Assembly (NCBI GenBank): GCA_030549205.1
Contig: JAUKTV010000005.1
Span: 248,001-312,000 of the forward strand
Reading direction: 5' to 3'
Source of the DNA: Apiosordaria backusii
Taxonomy: Eukaryota > Ascomycota > Sordariomycetes > Sordariales > Lasiosphaeriaceae
Length of the DNA stretch: 64,000 bases
A program made the translations under genes and the position numbers. Every line of letters begins with the position of its first letter. Within the stretch, counting starts at the first letter, position 1. Under the pieces are notes generated by a model. That model searched no databases. It was given only the letters and a program-made list of their open reading frames with translations, and was not told where the DNA came from. Shown in pieces: positions 44,653 to 56,479 of this stretch.

Positions 44653-45411
44653 GATGTGTGTATTGTTATGTGTGAGATGTCTATCAAGTATGGTTGGAAT
44701 ATGAACAAGGAAACCCTTCTGGATGTTTTGGTAGAAGGAGGTTGATATATGCGCCGCAATTCAATACCTCGATGGCCGACTGGAAGTGGGATGGGCGATA
44801 AGATAAGTGGTCTAAAATATTTGGCGGGGCAAAACCAAGCCCCTCCTTCAAAAAACTGGGAGAATCGCTGTGTCACAAGTGGGGCCAGAGATCAAATGGC
44901 AAGCTGTTGGTAAGCATGTGATGAGTTGAGATATTCTCTTTTCTATTCGAGTTGACGTAAGAAAGCTATATAGTTGTCAAAATGGCTTGAGAAGTTTACA
45001 AGATGACTCTTTGCTGCCTGCAAGCTGGAGATCTCTAAAACTGATTCAGAGTGATTCATGAATGTTGCGTCAAAGCGATCGACAAAAATACACCAATCGA
45101 GTTTTATGTAGCTAAGAGCTAGCTACCAATCATTCTGCCAATACCGTTTAATCGCTTACTTACACACCAAACCCTAAACCGGCGCTGCAGCTGCCATCCA
45201 AAATTCACCGCTTTGTCCAGCGTGCAGCCCCCCTCGAACACAAAAAATTGAGCCCCACACCCGGCAGCAAAGCATTTCTGGGTCTTTTGGCGACTGACGG
45301 CCACCACCACCACAAACCAGTCCATCCACCCGCTACCACCGCCCCGACCCCCGCAACGCAAACCGATCCGTCGATTTATATCTCCGAGTTTGCCTGACAC
45401 GAGCCGAAATC
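44653..45411. other. Divergent promoter region, EFL1 and eIF3l
   Basis: Promoter region shared by two translation-related genes. It contains an AAACCCTAAA element at 45169-45178. Confidence 0.55.
45169..45178 (+). promoter_or_regulatory. Telo-box-like element before eIF3l
   Basis: AAACCCTAAA equals one and a half telomere repeat units and lies about 235 bp before the eIF3l ATG. Such motifs are known in promoters of translation genes in plants and several fungi, where telomere-repeat-binding factors act. Function here is inferred. Confidence 0.4.
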
Positions 45412-46997
45412 ATGAGCGCTTTCCAGCAGGGTATGGCCCCCATCCGGGCCATGGAGGACGACAGCGACGTTGAGGAGGAGGCCCTTGTCGCCGACTACCA
45501 AGAGCAGGTGCAATACGGACAGGATGACGACTTGGATGGCCTCGACCAGGCTGCCCTTGCCCAGCAGGCCGATGATCTCCAGGCCCGGTTACTCCAGGCT
45601 GCTCAGCCTTTGGATTACCAGGCGACTCTCGAGGCCAAGTTCTCGAGCTACGACAACTACTGCAGCTTGTTCCACTATATCCTTAACTCGGAAGGCCCCG
45701 TCGACCTCGAGCCTCCATCGGTCAGTCTATACCTATGCCTCGGACACGGAGGTCATTGTTGCTGTGGTTGTTGTGGGTAGCAAGCATGCTGACGGTGATA
45801 ATGACGGCAGTACTACTGGGCCTGGGACGTGATTGATGAGTTCATCTATCAATTCAACACATTCTCCACATACAGGGCGAGGATCGCGCGGCAGGCCAAT
45901 AACGAAGAGGAGGCTCAGCTTCTCAAGGAGAACCCCAACACCTGGGGTTGCTACAGCGTGCTCAACGTTCTCTACTCCTTGATCCAAAAATCCCAGATCC
46001 AGGAGCAGCTCCAGGCCACCAAGCGCGGTGAGGATGCCGCCGCCGTTGCCGGCGCCTACGGGTCCAAGGCCCTTTACAAGATGCTGGGCTACTTCTCCAT
46101 CATTGGTCTTCTTCGGGTCCACTGCCTTCTCGGTGACTTCAGCCTCGCGCTCAAGACTCTCGACGACATTGAGCTCAACAAGAAGGCCATGTTCGCCCGT
46201 GTCATGGCTGCCCACTTCACCACCTACTACTATGTGGGCTTCTCCTACATGATGATGCGCCGTTACTCCGACGCTCTGCGCATGTTCAGCCACATCTTGA
46301 TCTACGTTTCGCGTACCAAGAACTTCCAGAAGAACGCGCAGTATGACAACATCAACAAGAAGAGCGACCAGATGCTCGCTCTCATTGCCATTTGCGTGGC
46401 ATTCCAGCCCACTCGCCTGGATGACACCATCCACACCGCCCTCCGCGAGAAGTATGGCGAGCAGCTCTTGAAGCTCCAGCGCGGTGGTCCCGAGTCCCTC
46501 CCCGTTTTCGAGGAGCTCTTCCGCACCGCTTGCCCCAAGTTCATCTCTCCTGTGCCCCCCAACTTCGATGCACCTGAGAGCAACATCGACCCCATTGAGC
46601 ACCACCTCTCCATCTTCATGGAGGAGGTCAAGACCAACATGTTCAACCCCACCATCAAGTCCTACCTCCGTCTGTACACCACCATGGACCTTAAGAAGCT
46701 GGCTGGTTTCCTTGAGGTCAAGCCTGAGGAGCTTCGCTCTATCCTCCTCGTCAACAAGCAGCGCAACAAGCAGATCCGGTGGAACGAGGGTGCTCTTTTG
46801 GAGGGCGAGTGGGTCAACACCAGCGACCTCGACTATGCTCTCCAAGGTGTAAGTTTTTTTATTCTGTTGGTTGTCTGCTTAGAGACAAAACATTTACTGA
46901 CTTCATCATGTAGGACCTAATCCATATCTCGGAGGCCAAGATGGGCCGCAAGCTCGTTGATTGGTATCTCCGCAACCTCTCGCGCACATATGCATGA
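45412..46997 (+). CDS. Translation initiation factor eIF3 subunit L
   Basis: Three exons (45412-45720, 45811-46848, 46914-46997) give 476 residues, the usual fungal eIF3l length. The N-terminus is acidic. The body matches the family: WAWDVIDEFIYQFNTFSTYR, ALYKMLGYFSIIGLLRVHCL, GDFSLALKTLDDIELNKKA, and the C-terminal PCI-like region NPTIKSYLRLYTTMDLKKLA. eIF3l is a non-essential PCI subunit of the eIF3 complex, present in most filamentous fungi but absent from budding yeast. Codon use is very strongly C/G-ending, fitting high expression. The last exon encodes DLIHISEAKMGRKLVDWYLR before the stop. The gene shares a promoter region with EFL1. Confidence 0.96.
45721..45810 (+). other. eIF3l intron 1
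   Basis: 90 bp, GTCAGT donor, CATGCTGACGG branch, CGGCAG acceptor; phase 0. Confidence 0.8.
46849..46913 (+). other. eIF3l intron 2
   Basis: 65 bp, GTAAGT donor, TTTACTGACTT branch, ATGTAG acceptor; phase 0. Confidence 0.88.
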
Positions 46998-49900
46998 GCG
47001 AACAATATCACACCGCAGATACTGAGGTTTTCCGCCGAGATGGGAACGATATGAAATGGATTTGCTCCATTGGGTCTGATTGATACCCAGTTGTTTGTGT
47101 TGTACATCTCACATGGGGGTTAGTACGGGAAAGGCAACGGAAAGACAAAAGCAGGGAGTATATGGGATAGGTGGGGCGGGTTAACGCGCGCAAGGTAACT
47201 TTCTGTGGTCGGCAGCATTGCATATCAGGCGTCAAAATGGAAACCTTTTTTTTCTTTTTTTCTTTGCTTGAAAGGGAGGCAAGATATGCAGCATATGCCA
47301 TGACACGCGCACGGGTGGATGGGATGGAACGGAGGGAGTAGGAAAAAGGGGGACTCCGAGACGTCCGGTCGAGGGAAGACAATACTGGCGGCCGAGTATA
47401 CCCCGAGGTGGAGGATCGTCAGTTCCTGGAGATAAGGCCATGGCAGGACTGGACAGCGGCGATAAGCGGCTTTTCGGCTTGCCTGTATGTTTCTCTGGAA
47501 GCAGGCAGCCAATGTAGTCTGTCAGCTTCAGACAGCGATCCTGAATATGATATGGATTTGAAAGCAAGATATTAGCCTTTTGGGTGGTTGTGAACCAAAC
47601 ACGGCTGGATCCAACAATATCATGAGTGGCTTCTCTTATACGAGCCATCAATCCGAAGCGTTCGATCGACACAAGGGAACGACATCACTGGCGGTGTAGA
47701 ATGCGATTGCTATCACTGGTATGCCTTTCCGGTCGGTGAGTTGACCTAATGAGGTGGGTGACATGTGAAATGGCTGTTGTGTCCCATCTCCCTTTACCAC
47801 CCCCTCAACCACCCCTCTCGCTTCTTCCGGACCAGGACTGCCATGCACAATGACGCCTACCCATGTTATATAGTCCCAGGGGACGGCGGGAAGCCGGTTT
47901 GTCGATCATCCCATCCCATCGCACTCACATTGCCAATACAGACAATCCATATGCGCGCTTTCGATACGCAGCCAGCCAGCCAGCCCAGTCTTCACATCCC
48001 AGCTCACCACAGCTATAGAGCAGCCCTATAGGCATGGAAGTACCTTATGTATGTATCTACGCGCCTTCGCGGGTGACCACAGTATCTAGTTCATGTTTGT
48101 TCAGTGATCTAGAGCTCTAGAAAACAATTCCATACCCCCGAACCCTCCTGTCTTCACTAACCGAATGACCAGGTCAGGTAGAAAATAGCTATGTCCAGAC
48201 TGGAATCACTTGTAGCGAGGGTCTCCCACTCGTCCGAATCTTTTGATACCTTCCTGAAGGAAGGCGTGATAGTGACCCTCACTGGGTAATATATGTAGAG
48301 TGCACTCACACAGTAAGAAGCTTGGGGGGGGGGTGAGAAGAGGATAATGTGTTGTCAATCTTTTTGCCTACCTCAACTGCGCTGTGTTTGGTTCTCTTTA
48401 CTTCCGAGGTCCTGCATCATCGTCTGCATCATCTGCAGCAAGGCAAACAACAAGAGAGAGAGAGACAGAGAGCAAGATATGTAGGTATAGAAACGGCACG
48501 TCCTCTATGTACAAGCTTCTGACGCAAGGTGAGCTGGGAGGGGAGGTGGGGTGGGGGTCCTTCCTGTTATGTATGTATCTCTATGCCGATTTCCATGCCG
48601 AATTGAACAAGTTGTGTAATAACGGAGTATTTGTTCGGTACCTACCTAGGGTATCTGTATCGCAGAGGATCTGTGTACATACATCGTACAAACGGCCATC
48701 CCTATCAACCCGGGCAGAAAAAAGGAGAGACTTGCTTTCTATTCAAGTACCGGCATTTCATGCTGTTAGGTTGATGTTACTTTGGGTATAGATACCTAAC
48801 CAGTTCAGTCAGGTAGCGCTGGTAGACACTGATCTTGTGCGAAGTGTCGTAGTACAATTGTGAGTCTTTCTGATGGAGAACGAAGTGTGGCATGGTATAG
48901 TATGTTGTACTTGAAGCAAAGTTTTCTCTTTAGCCAGGACTACCTAACGTCTTGCATGTGAGTCCTTTGAACATAAACTGGAGTACCTAGTTGAACACTC
49001 ATAAGGTAGGCCAAGCCGGCATGACAAATTGAAACCTCTACGGAAAGAAAAAAAAAAGTCATTTGTGTTAGGCAGTGAAACGCAACAATTGTCCACGTTT
49101 ATCCATTCTCGTCAAAGAATGCGGTGTGGTGATGGAGTCCCGTGGAGTGCTTCTCTCACAAAGAGAGGAGGGAGGCCTCCGGATGGACACTTACTAACAA
49201 AGCGCAAACCCACCACACAGAGAGATCTGGAACCACACACGCACACACCCCTCTCTTGCAGGGCCCATGCTATGCTGCCCCGCCGCGGAGTCTGCAAGCG
49301 AATAAGCTGCAACACGGTTCTTCCTCTGTTTCTGGCTTCGGGGGTTGTCGGCCATTCGGGCTATCTCCTTTTCTATATATGTCGTGATGAGATTGACAAA
49401 CGTGGATGGATGGATGGGGGGGCTGTATGTGTATGGTGGTTGGACGAAGAGGCTGCATATGCAAGCCCCGCCGAAGGAGGCTCTATCGTCTTATAGGTTC
49501 GAGGTGGAAAAGATGCTTGGAGATCTGAACCTCACTTGGTGTTGATGGACGTACGTCTCATTTTGCCAAGTCGGTTTTTGAGTCTTGTCCCGCGAGCCCA
49601 GCTTTTTCCATCAGCGTACCTAGGCCCAGCATCGTCATCGGATCTCTTGTGTCCCTGTCCTCTTGTAACACGGACGGGCATTTGATTTCCAATACACATA
49701 CCTGACAACAATACGAAGGGCGGGCCCTCCGGATATCCCGACAACAACTCATCTCACAGATGAGCTCATCCCGGAATGAATTGATCGAGAGCGAAGGTAC
49801 ACGGACATACGACCTATGGATGTACTGGCAGTGTTTGATAGACGGGGTTTTTGCATACCGATCAAGTAACCAATGTCTTGCCCTTCCCAGCCCTGTGTGT

Positions 49901-52024
49901 CCGAGACATGACAACAACACTTGGCAAGAGACCCTGAAGAGTTACGGAAAGCTCCCGCCCTCCGTATCCCCAACAGGCACGAGGGGTCTCACTTGCTTGG
50001 ACAGTTGTTGTTCCATCATCGATTGACTGACCGCTGTCCAATGCCCCTCTTCTGTATCCGTAGGGAGGTCCTTGCTTGACCTACCGGTAAACCTACGGGG
50101 ACGGTTCCGGTGCCGATGGCTTGCCCTCACAAGACCTCGCTGACGGTAGCCCCACCGTTAGCACCTTGGCAGCAGAAGCTGGACCTTCGTTCCAAGACTC
50201 CAAGACAACCCAAGGACCGCTTCCTACCATCCATGGTGGGGTCATCTGCCGTTACTGCCGCCTGTCTTTTCTGCAAGGACATCTGAAGCGGGAGTGGTGG
50301 TGGTGTCCAGAGCACATCCGAGGACGGCAGCTTGCCGACGATGATGATGGTGATGGCGGTGATGATGGTGGGCGCGGCAGCGGTCGGTAGTCTAGCTTGG
50401 TGGTAGTGTAGCGGTAGAAGTAGCGGGAGATGGTGTTCAACGGGAACAGTACCAGGTAGCATTGGGCAGATGGTGCTAGATCCAGTTCGTCCGTTCTACA
50501 AAACTACCCCCGGGATAACAGGTCTCATGTGACTTGTGAAGGGGCGTTTTATTGAGGCCAGAAGTGGTAACCGAATGGGATCCTTCGTTGTTCCCGCACC
50601 AACTTCTCTCAGGGCGGGCATGTGCGAGACGGGCGAGACAAGAGCAGAGACGACGTGTGTGCAAGACCCGAGCTGGGGGCTGCCAAGGCTCTATCGCCTG
50701 GGCGCTGGAGAAAGCTTGGTCCTGTCGTGTCTCGCCGCACAGCACAAGCGGGTGTGGATGTGCTACAGGACATCTGAGTATTGTGTTGTTTTGGGAGTGA
50801 TTATCCGGAGCCGTGGAGAGTTCGCAAAAACCTCGAAGTGAGGAATTGAGGGTTGGGAGAAAATATGTGATCGGTGAATGAAGCTAGGAAATTATGTAGA
50901 TTGATGAAATCATGAAGCAAAAGCCTGGAACATAGGATGGACAGTGATCGGCTCTCGGGACTGGCCGCTGCTATTCAGACTGGCCAATGTGCGTCACTCG
51001 CAGTGCCCCGCGTCAAGGTCCAGGCTGTGTCAGTCTTGACGCTATCGGGACAGTGCTAGACTGGGACGGCTAGGGCGGTGGCCGAATAGCCGTCTGGTGA
51101 TCCAGATTCATCAAAAGCTGCACCATGATGGACAACGGACGCCGCTAAAAAAGATTAACGGTCTTGCCTGTCCATGCCGTACCGACTTCCCTTCCCTGGG
51201 ACCCTTGCCAGATTGGACAGCCAGCAAGCAGCCCACTCGCCAAGACAAAAGAAAAAAATGGAAGAGGTTGTGACTTGCTCTGGGTGTCTGGCTCTTAAGA
51301 CGGGATCAGATAGATATCTAACCCACTAGGGTGCCATCCCAAGCTTGGCCTCTTCTGACCTTCTCTTTCTCCCTTCCCAATTTCGCCCGCCTCGTCCCAT
51401 CTTCTCCTGCTCCATTATAAAAACGTTGCATACATTGCATCACGGTACATCGACCCCGTCCGTGTCTTGTTGCGTGACGAGAGAAGCAGAAAGACCGAGA
51501 CTCTTCAAGGACCTCCTGTGCCCCACCTGCTCGCCCAGCCAGCTCTTTAACGCTGCAGCTTCCGTTTGCGACCCGCCTGAGAGAGCTCCCCCAGCAGGCA
51601 ACATCGACATCTATATTGTTCATACGATATTATCTGTCCATTCATTCATCCGTACATTGTTTTTTTCTTTTTTCTCTCTTTCAAGTATTCACACCACACC
51701 ACACATCGCATCACCTTACCGCTAGGCCTCGCCGTGACCCAGTGACCAAAGCTTGAAATCACGATCGACCAACGCGACGCCGTCTGCGACGAAGCTCACC
51801 GAGCAAGCACTTCCAACAACCACACTTGAAAGCAAGTTCCCGCCCTTGTCTGGTGCCGCCCACAGCACCAGCCCAAGTGGGAGCATCTCACCAATCCGTC
51901 CTCCCAACAGCTCTATGCAAGTTGTTGTAGGATAGCCTCTGCTGGCCTCTCCGTGAGGCCGCTCAAGCACTGGCATAGCACCCATCAAACCCAAAACCAT
52001 CCACATACACATATCCGCCCTACG
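46998..52024. other. 5-kb stretch with no convincing gene
   Basis: 3' flank of eIF3l on the left and the leader/promoter of the universal stress protein gene on the right. No open frame shows a domain, signal peptide with mature part, or coding-like codon use over a useful length. A CAGC microsatellite lies near 47970-47985, short GA repeats near 48455-48472, and several TACCTACC motifs near 48640-48990. The last 700 bp are pyrimidine-rich, as in long fungal 5' leaders, and contain short upstream ATG frames. No tRNA is recognised. Confidence 0.5.
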
Positions 52025-54674
52025 ATGGCCGGTAAAACCGCCAAAAATGTTTCCGGATTGATCTCCTCTCCCAAGGCGGCCAAGAGCCCCGACTCGGACG
52101 TCTCGCCGCGTACAACCACCACCAAAACTCCCACCGACTATTTCGCTGCCGGCCCTAGCCCGAAGCAGTCTCCGCAGGCGTCACCTGGCGCAACTATACC
52201 GTTCCCGCCACTGGCGACAGCATCATCGGGCGCTAGCACCACCACCCTGACGTCGACGTCCAACTCGGCCGAGGACGGTTTAGATGGCTTGAGACAAGGC
52301 TCGAATGCTAGCAGCAACCGGCCGGGCGTTGCATCTAGAAAGTCATCGACAGCCTCTGTTACGTTCCGCCCTCCTCGAAACCCTAGCCTTCCGCAAGGCG
52401 AACACCGAAAGACGGATATAAAAACGAGGCTCCGGGAGGCGTCCCCCGAACCTGTGAAGTAAGTCTGACCCTACCTGCATGTGTACCTGACCCCTTCCGA
52501 TTCCCATTCCGGTGTGGTGCAGATCGATCCCGTTCGGCTGAGCGAGGTACACGCGCAACCCGTGCTGTACACGGGTCCAAGTGGTGCTTTTTGGACGGGG
52601 ATAGCTCTTGTTTCCGGGGTGATTGCATATCCTTCAACCTCATAGCTGCGCGTGGACCTCCCGCTTTCGCCTCTTGTCCCTTGCAAACCCCAATTGCCGG
52701 CGCATGAGCAAGGAAGAAATCTTTTGAGCTCGAGAACTCATAAGATGGAAACCTCAATCCCAAAACTGCACAATACCTCCCTATACAGTCGCGCCCACCC
52801 CCAACGTCATCCGAAGAATATCCTGTGGGACAAAGATAGAATACGATGGCGGGCAGCTTAGTTGCGTGGCAGACGGGAGGGTATTCCAGCAGCAATCCGT
52901 GGGCGCAAATCGGCTAAAGCAAGGACGGAAGTCACTCGTGTGATTTTTCTTGGGGAAACTTGGCTCGCATCATCACTCACCAGACCATCATGAAAAAAAG
53001 CGCCGATGGTTCCCGTCAAGCTCCAAACTCTTATCTCCCACGCTGGAACCCCGCCACCCCACCAAACCACTCGCTAGAGCCGGACTCGACAGAATGTCAT
53101 GCCTCCAGCCCAAATCCCGTTAGCCGAGCGTGTCAAGTGAGGGGTCTGCCATTCTCACTTTTTGCGCATGTTTTTCTGGGCTGCTGTGGCTGTGGATGTA
53201 CATGCGTCACACGTTTCCCCCGCGTCATTCTCCCTGCGAGTACCCCTAGCTGTCCTAGCTGCTGCAAGTTCTATCAAGCCTCCTAGAAGCCCAGTGGCCT
53301 TGGGTGTCTTATGATCAAGGAAAAAACCGCAAGGGCTGGGCTGCTTTGTTGGCCCCCATCATCCCTGCACAGATTCGCCCTACAATTGTCTAGATTGCAT
53401 CGTTATCCCCTTCATACTTTCAACCTATTCCCTGGCCATTCAGCTCACCAATTGCCTGGTTTGAGAAGGCACCCAACATCTCATGGCGATGCTAACAGAA
53501 AGCCCTGCTCCTCCACACAGGTTTCGATCGCATGTTGGTTTTGATAACCTGCCCGTCGGCGAAGCCACCAAGAACAATCCAGCTTCCTTGACACTCCACG
53601 CCAAACATGACGGCTACCAAGCATCACGGCGGTCCCGCACCTTCATGGTGGGGCTTGACGAGCATTCTTATTCCGACTATGCGTTGGTCTGGTTGCTCAC
53701 CAACATGGTGGATGACGGAGACGAGGTGATTTGTGTGAGGGTGGTGGAAACCCCCTTCCGGGCCGACAAAAACTACAAGGAGGACGCAGAAAAGCTGCTC
53801 CAGTCGATACAGGAGAAGAATGAAAACAACAGGGCTATCAAATTGGTCCTCGAATATGCGGTTGGCAAACTTCATGACACTTTCCAGCAGTTAGTATGTA
53901 TATCCTTTTTCTGCGCAAATAATGCCAGTTCTCATACTAACAAGGCTCCAGCTTAGCATGTACAACCCCTCTATGTTGGTGGTTGGCACCAAGGGCCGAT
54001 CAATGGGTGGTATCCAGGGTCTAGTCAACACGCGAAACTCGTTCTCAAAGTACTGCCTCCAGTACATTCCCATTCCGGTGGTGGTCGTTAGGCCCGACGA
54101 AAAACGAGCTAAGAAGAAGGAGAAGCGGTCCCACGATCCGAACCGACAGAGCTATGCTGCCATGCTGGCTTATAACTCTGGGAAACATGAGGCGGACAGC
54201 GAGACAAGTAGTATTTACGAGTTGGAAAAGGGCATCTCGGCCGACGAGGAAGCGCACCGTGTGGCAGCAGCCATTGGCCTCCCGGCCAGATTCGATCCTA
54301 CGATTAAACCGTACAATCCCAAGGGCTCCAACTCTCGCCGATCATCGCCGTCAGCACTGCCTACCCCGTCCTCTGCCGAAACAGCTTCAGTTTCACCACG
54401 CCCAGCAGCACCTACCAACGAAAGCGGCGACGAAGACAATCTGGACGACAACAATGATGATAGTGGGGAGGATGACGACGAGTTTGAGGTGGAGGCTGTC
54501 TCGGCGCAATCACATTTGAACGGAGCGCGGAAGAAGACGGAAATCATCAAGGAACAGCAGCAGAAGAAACGACTGCACGATATGGAAGTGGGCGAAGCCG
54601 CGGCTTTGCTGAAGTCTACGCAGGTCGACGAGGAAGACGATGACGACGAGTCGCAGGATAGGACCAGCGGATGA
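52025..54674 (+). CDS. Universal stress protein (USP/UspA-fold) with disordered flanks
   Basis: Three exons (52025-52458, 53521-53893, 53952-54674) give 509 residues. Residues 1-145 are disordered, Ser/Thr/Pro-rich and likely phosphorylated (ISSPKAAKSPDSDVSPRTTT). The USP fold starts near residue 175 with RTFMVGLDEHSYSDYALVWL and ends with the ATP-binding signature MLVVGTKGRSMGGIQGLVNT and the last strand IPIPVVVVRP, matching the G-x2-G-x9-G(S/T)-like loop of the family. The C-terminal 190 residues are acidic and disordered, ending in an Asp/Glu run. Fungal USP proteins are linked to stress tolerance, but the biochemical role is unknown. Intron 1 is 1062 bp, far longer than others here, and an ATG at 53483 is in frame with exon 2, so a shorter isoform lacking the N-terminal region is possible. 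Confidence 0.9.
52459..53520 (+). other. USP gene intron 1, unusually long
   Basis: 1062 bp, GTAAGT donor, ATGCTAACAG branch 36 bp before the CACACAG acceptor; phase 2. The other intron, 53894-53951, is 58 bp. Confidence 0.8.
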
Positions 54675-55357
54675 TGTTTGTTTTGTTGGTTCTCTTTCTC
54701 TTGGGCGGATATGATTTTTACTAGGGCAAGGTGTTGGGGCGCAACTGAACTGAATAAGAAACGGGAAGCTTTTCTTTTTTTCGAATCAAGCTTCAGGTCT
54801 GGATGGGCTCCAACAAAACACGATACTAGCGGGGTATTTTCTCTAGGGTTTAACATTTTATATGAACCGAGGTGTGGCGAGTTGAGTTGCGTTATAGAGA
54901 CTACACAATGATATCCGTAAGAGGGCGCTGATGATGGGACGACGCCCAGAAGCAGGAGGAGCACTTTGCTGTATTGGTAAACTTGTATATTACTATCGCT
55001 GGGCTGACTGACTCTAGTGTACATATAATAGCTATTCATCTTCTCTTCTTTACTCTGTTTATTCCTCAGGAAGATATCCACGTGGCGTTACCATCATCAG
55101 ACCGCATCAGGCAAGTCAGTCTTATAATACTTCTTTGCTCCGAGTGGGTCCTGTAGGATAGGAGCACACAGACCTCGAGGGTGTACCCTGGAGGGTGAGA
55201 TTTGTGGTCGTGTTTGCCCACGTATGATGTCCCGCCTGGCACGCATATCTTCCCACTTTGCTGGGGAATGCACAAGTATCAGGCCGAGGTTTGTCAAAAG
55301 CTTGGTTTACTGTGGTATAATGGGTAATAAAAATAGGGACTTCATCGGGGGGTGCCC

Positions 55358-55378
55358 GGGTTAGGGTTTAGTATAAAA
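55358..55378 (+). promoter_or_regulatory. Telomere-like motif directly before a TATA box
   Basis: GGGTTAGGGTTTA (55358-55370) is followed one base later by TATAAAA (55372-55378), about 350 bp before the CYTH ATG. Likely a core promoter; assignment is from motif and position only. Confidence 0.4.
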
Positions 55379-55552
55379 GCTACACTTGAATCCCATACAA
55401 ATCTCCATACAAATCAAGTGCTCAGATGAAAATCCAGTCCATTGAAGCTATATTGAACCCTACAAACCCCGCGCGCAATGACCAAAAGAAACCCCGTCAA
55501 ACTACCTGCCTGCCCACCCACCCAGGCAAGCCACCCTCAATAACCAAACACA

Positions 55553-55610
55553 CCGGAAAACGCGTTTTCTGGCCACATCGCAGATTGAGCCCGGAAAACG
55601 CGTTTCCTGG
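55553..55610. promoter_or_regulatory. Two near-identical 20-bp palindromes centred on ACGCGT (MCB-like)
   Basis: Copies at 55553-55572 and 55591-55610 both begin CCGGAAAACGCGTTT and end CTGG. Each is a near-perfect inverted repeat, with AAAACGCGTTTT at 55557-55568 in the first. ACGCGT is the MCB site bound by MBF/DSC1 (Mbp1/Res family) at G1/S genes. They lie about 120-175 bp before the CYTH ATG. Confidence 0.5.
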
Positions 55611-55727
55611 GCTCTTTGGCCGGTGGTTCCCGAAAAAGTGAGCGGCCGCTTCACGGAAGTACGCAGCTCTCTGCCTCACTCTGCTTACAGCTCCACACAC
55701 ATAGCAAGGTGGTGACCTCACCTCACT

Positions 55728-56479
55728 ATGGCCATCCGCCAAAATATCCCTAAGGCCTTGGCGCCCTGCATCTTAGAAGTCGAGCGCAAATTCCGCTCCC
55801 TCGCGGTCCGCCAAACTGACGCAGCACGGCGGCACCCCGCCCTTCCAGACCCTGCACGCCCTCCGCCTCCAGACCATCCGCGACACGTACTACGACAAGG
55901 CCGGCCTGCTCTCCTCGGCTGGCGTGTGGGTCCGCCGGCGCAACGGTGCGTGGGAGACCAAGATCCGAAAGGGCGGCAACTTCACCAACTCGCAGTTCGA
56001 GGAGCTGCACAAGGTCGGCGACATCGCCGCCTGTGTCGAGCGCATCACGGGCGTGCAGGCGGGCGAGCGGGAGGATTTCGGGCTGGCGACGATGGCAGAT
56101 TTCATAACCACCCGCGAGACGTGGATTGCGGACAACGAGTTCCATATTGTGCGGGACAAAATGGACTTTGGGCATGAGGTTGGCGAGGTGGAGCTGCAGC
56201 AGACGTTAGAGGGGAAGGGAGGGGAGGCGCTGAGCGAGGTGGAGAAGCGGGCCGAGATGCAGAGGATGGACAAGAGGATTACCGAGTTCATGACGCGGTA
56301 TTCGTGGGCGTTTGCGGATGGGCTGCCGATGGGGAAGTTAACGGCGTACACTATTTTAAGAAGATGGGGAATACCCCAAGTTCCTTGGCGAGATGATCGA
56401 CTTTTGCAAGCACAACCCCTACCTTGAGTCCGACTCTGTTGTCACCAACGGGAGCCTGGTTAGAGAGATCTTCCTCTGA
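55728..56479 (+). pseudogene. CYTH-domain (thiamine-triphosphatase-like) gene, frameshifted
   Basis: The ATG at 55728 opens a frame with LEVERKFRSLAV, which carries the CYTH signature ExExK. At about 55811 the similarity moves to the next frame (KLTQHGGTPPF, TIRDTYYDKAGLLSSAGVWV, KIRKGGNFTNSQFEEL, then GLPMGKLTAY). Near 56347-56369 it moves twice more, to YFKKMG and then EYPKFLGEMIDFCKHNPYLE and VVTNGSLVREIFL, ending at the TGA at 56477-56479. No GT-AG intron explains these shifts. CYTH enzymes hydrolyse triphosphates such as thiamine triphosphate. Apart from the frame breaks the conserved residues are well kept (basic strands RRR, KIRK and the acidic EVGEVELQ), so inactivation is recent or some breaks are assembly errors. 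Confidence 0.75.

Larger units (their letters stand above)
54675..55727. other. Intergenic, promoter of the broken CYTH gene
   Basis: Contains a telomere-like GGGTTAGGGTTTA at 55358-55370 followed at once by TATAAAA (55372-55378), and two palindromic ACGCGT elements at 55553-55610. No gene is seen. Confidence 0.5.

Noticed and set aside
45733..46845. 370-codon minus frame opposite eIF3l
   Set aside because: Antisense shadow of the eIF3l exons, caused by strong C/G-ending codons.
51345..51725. 126-codon plus frame before the USP gene
   Set aside because: Pyrimidine-rich leader-like sequence; more likely 5' untranslated region or upstream ORF than a gene.
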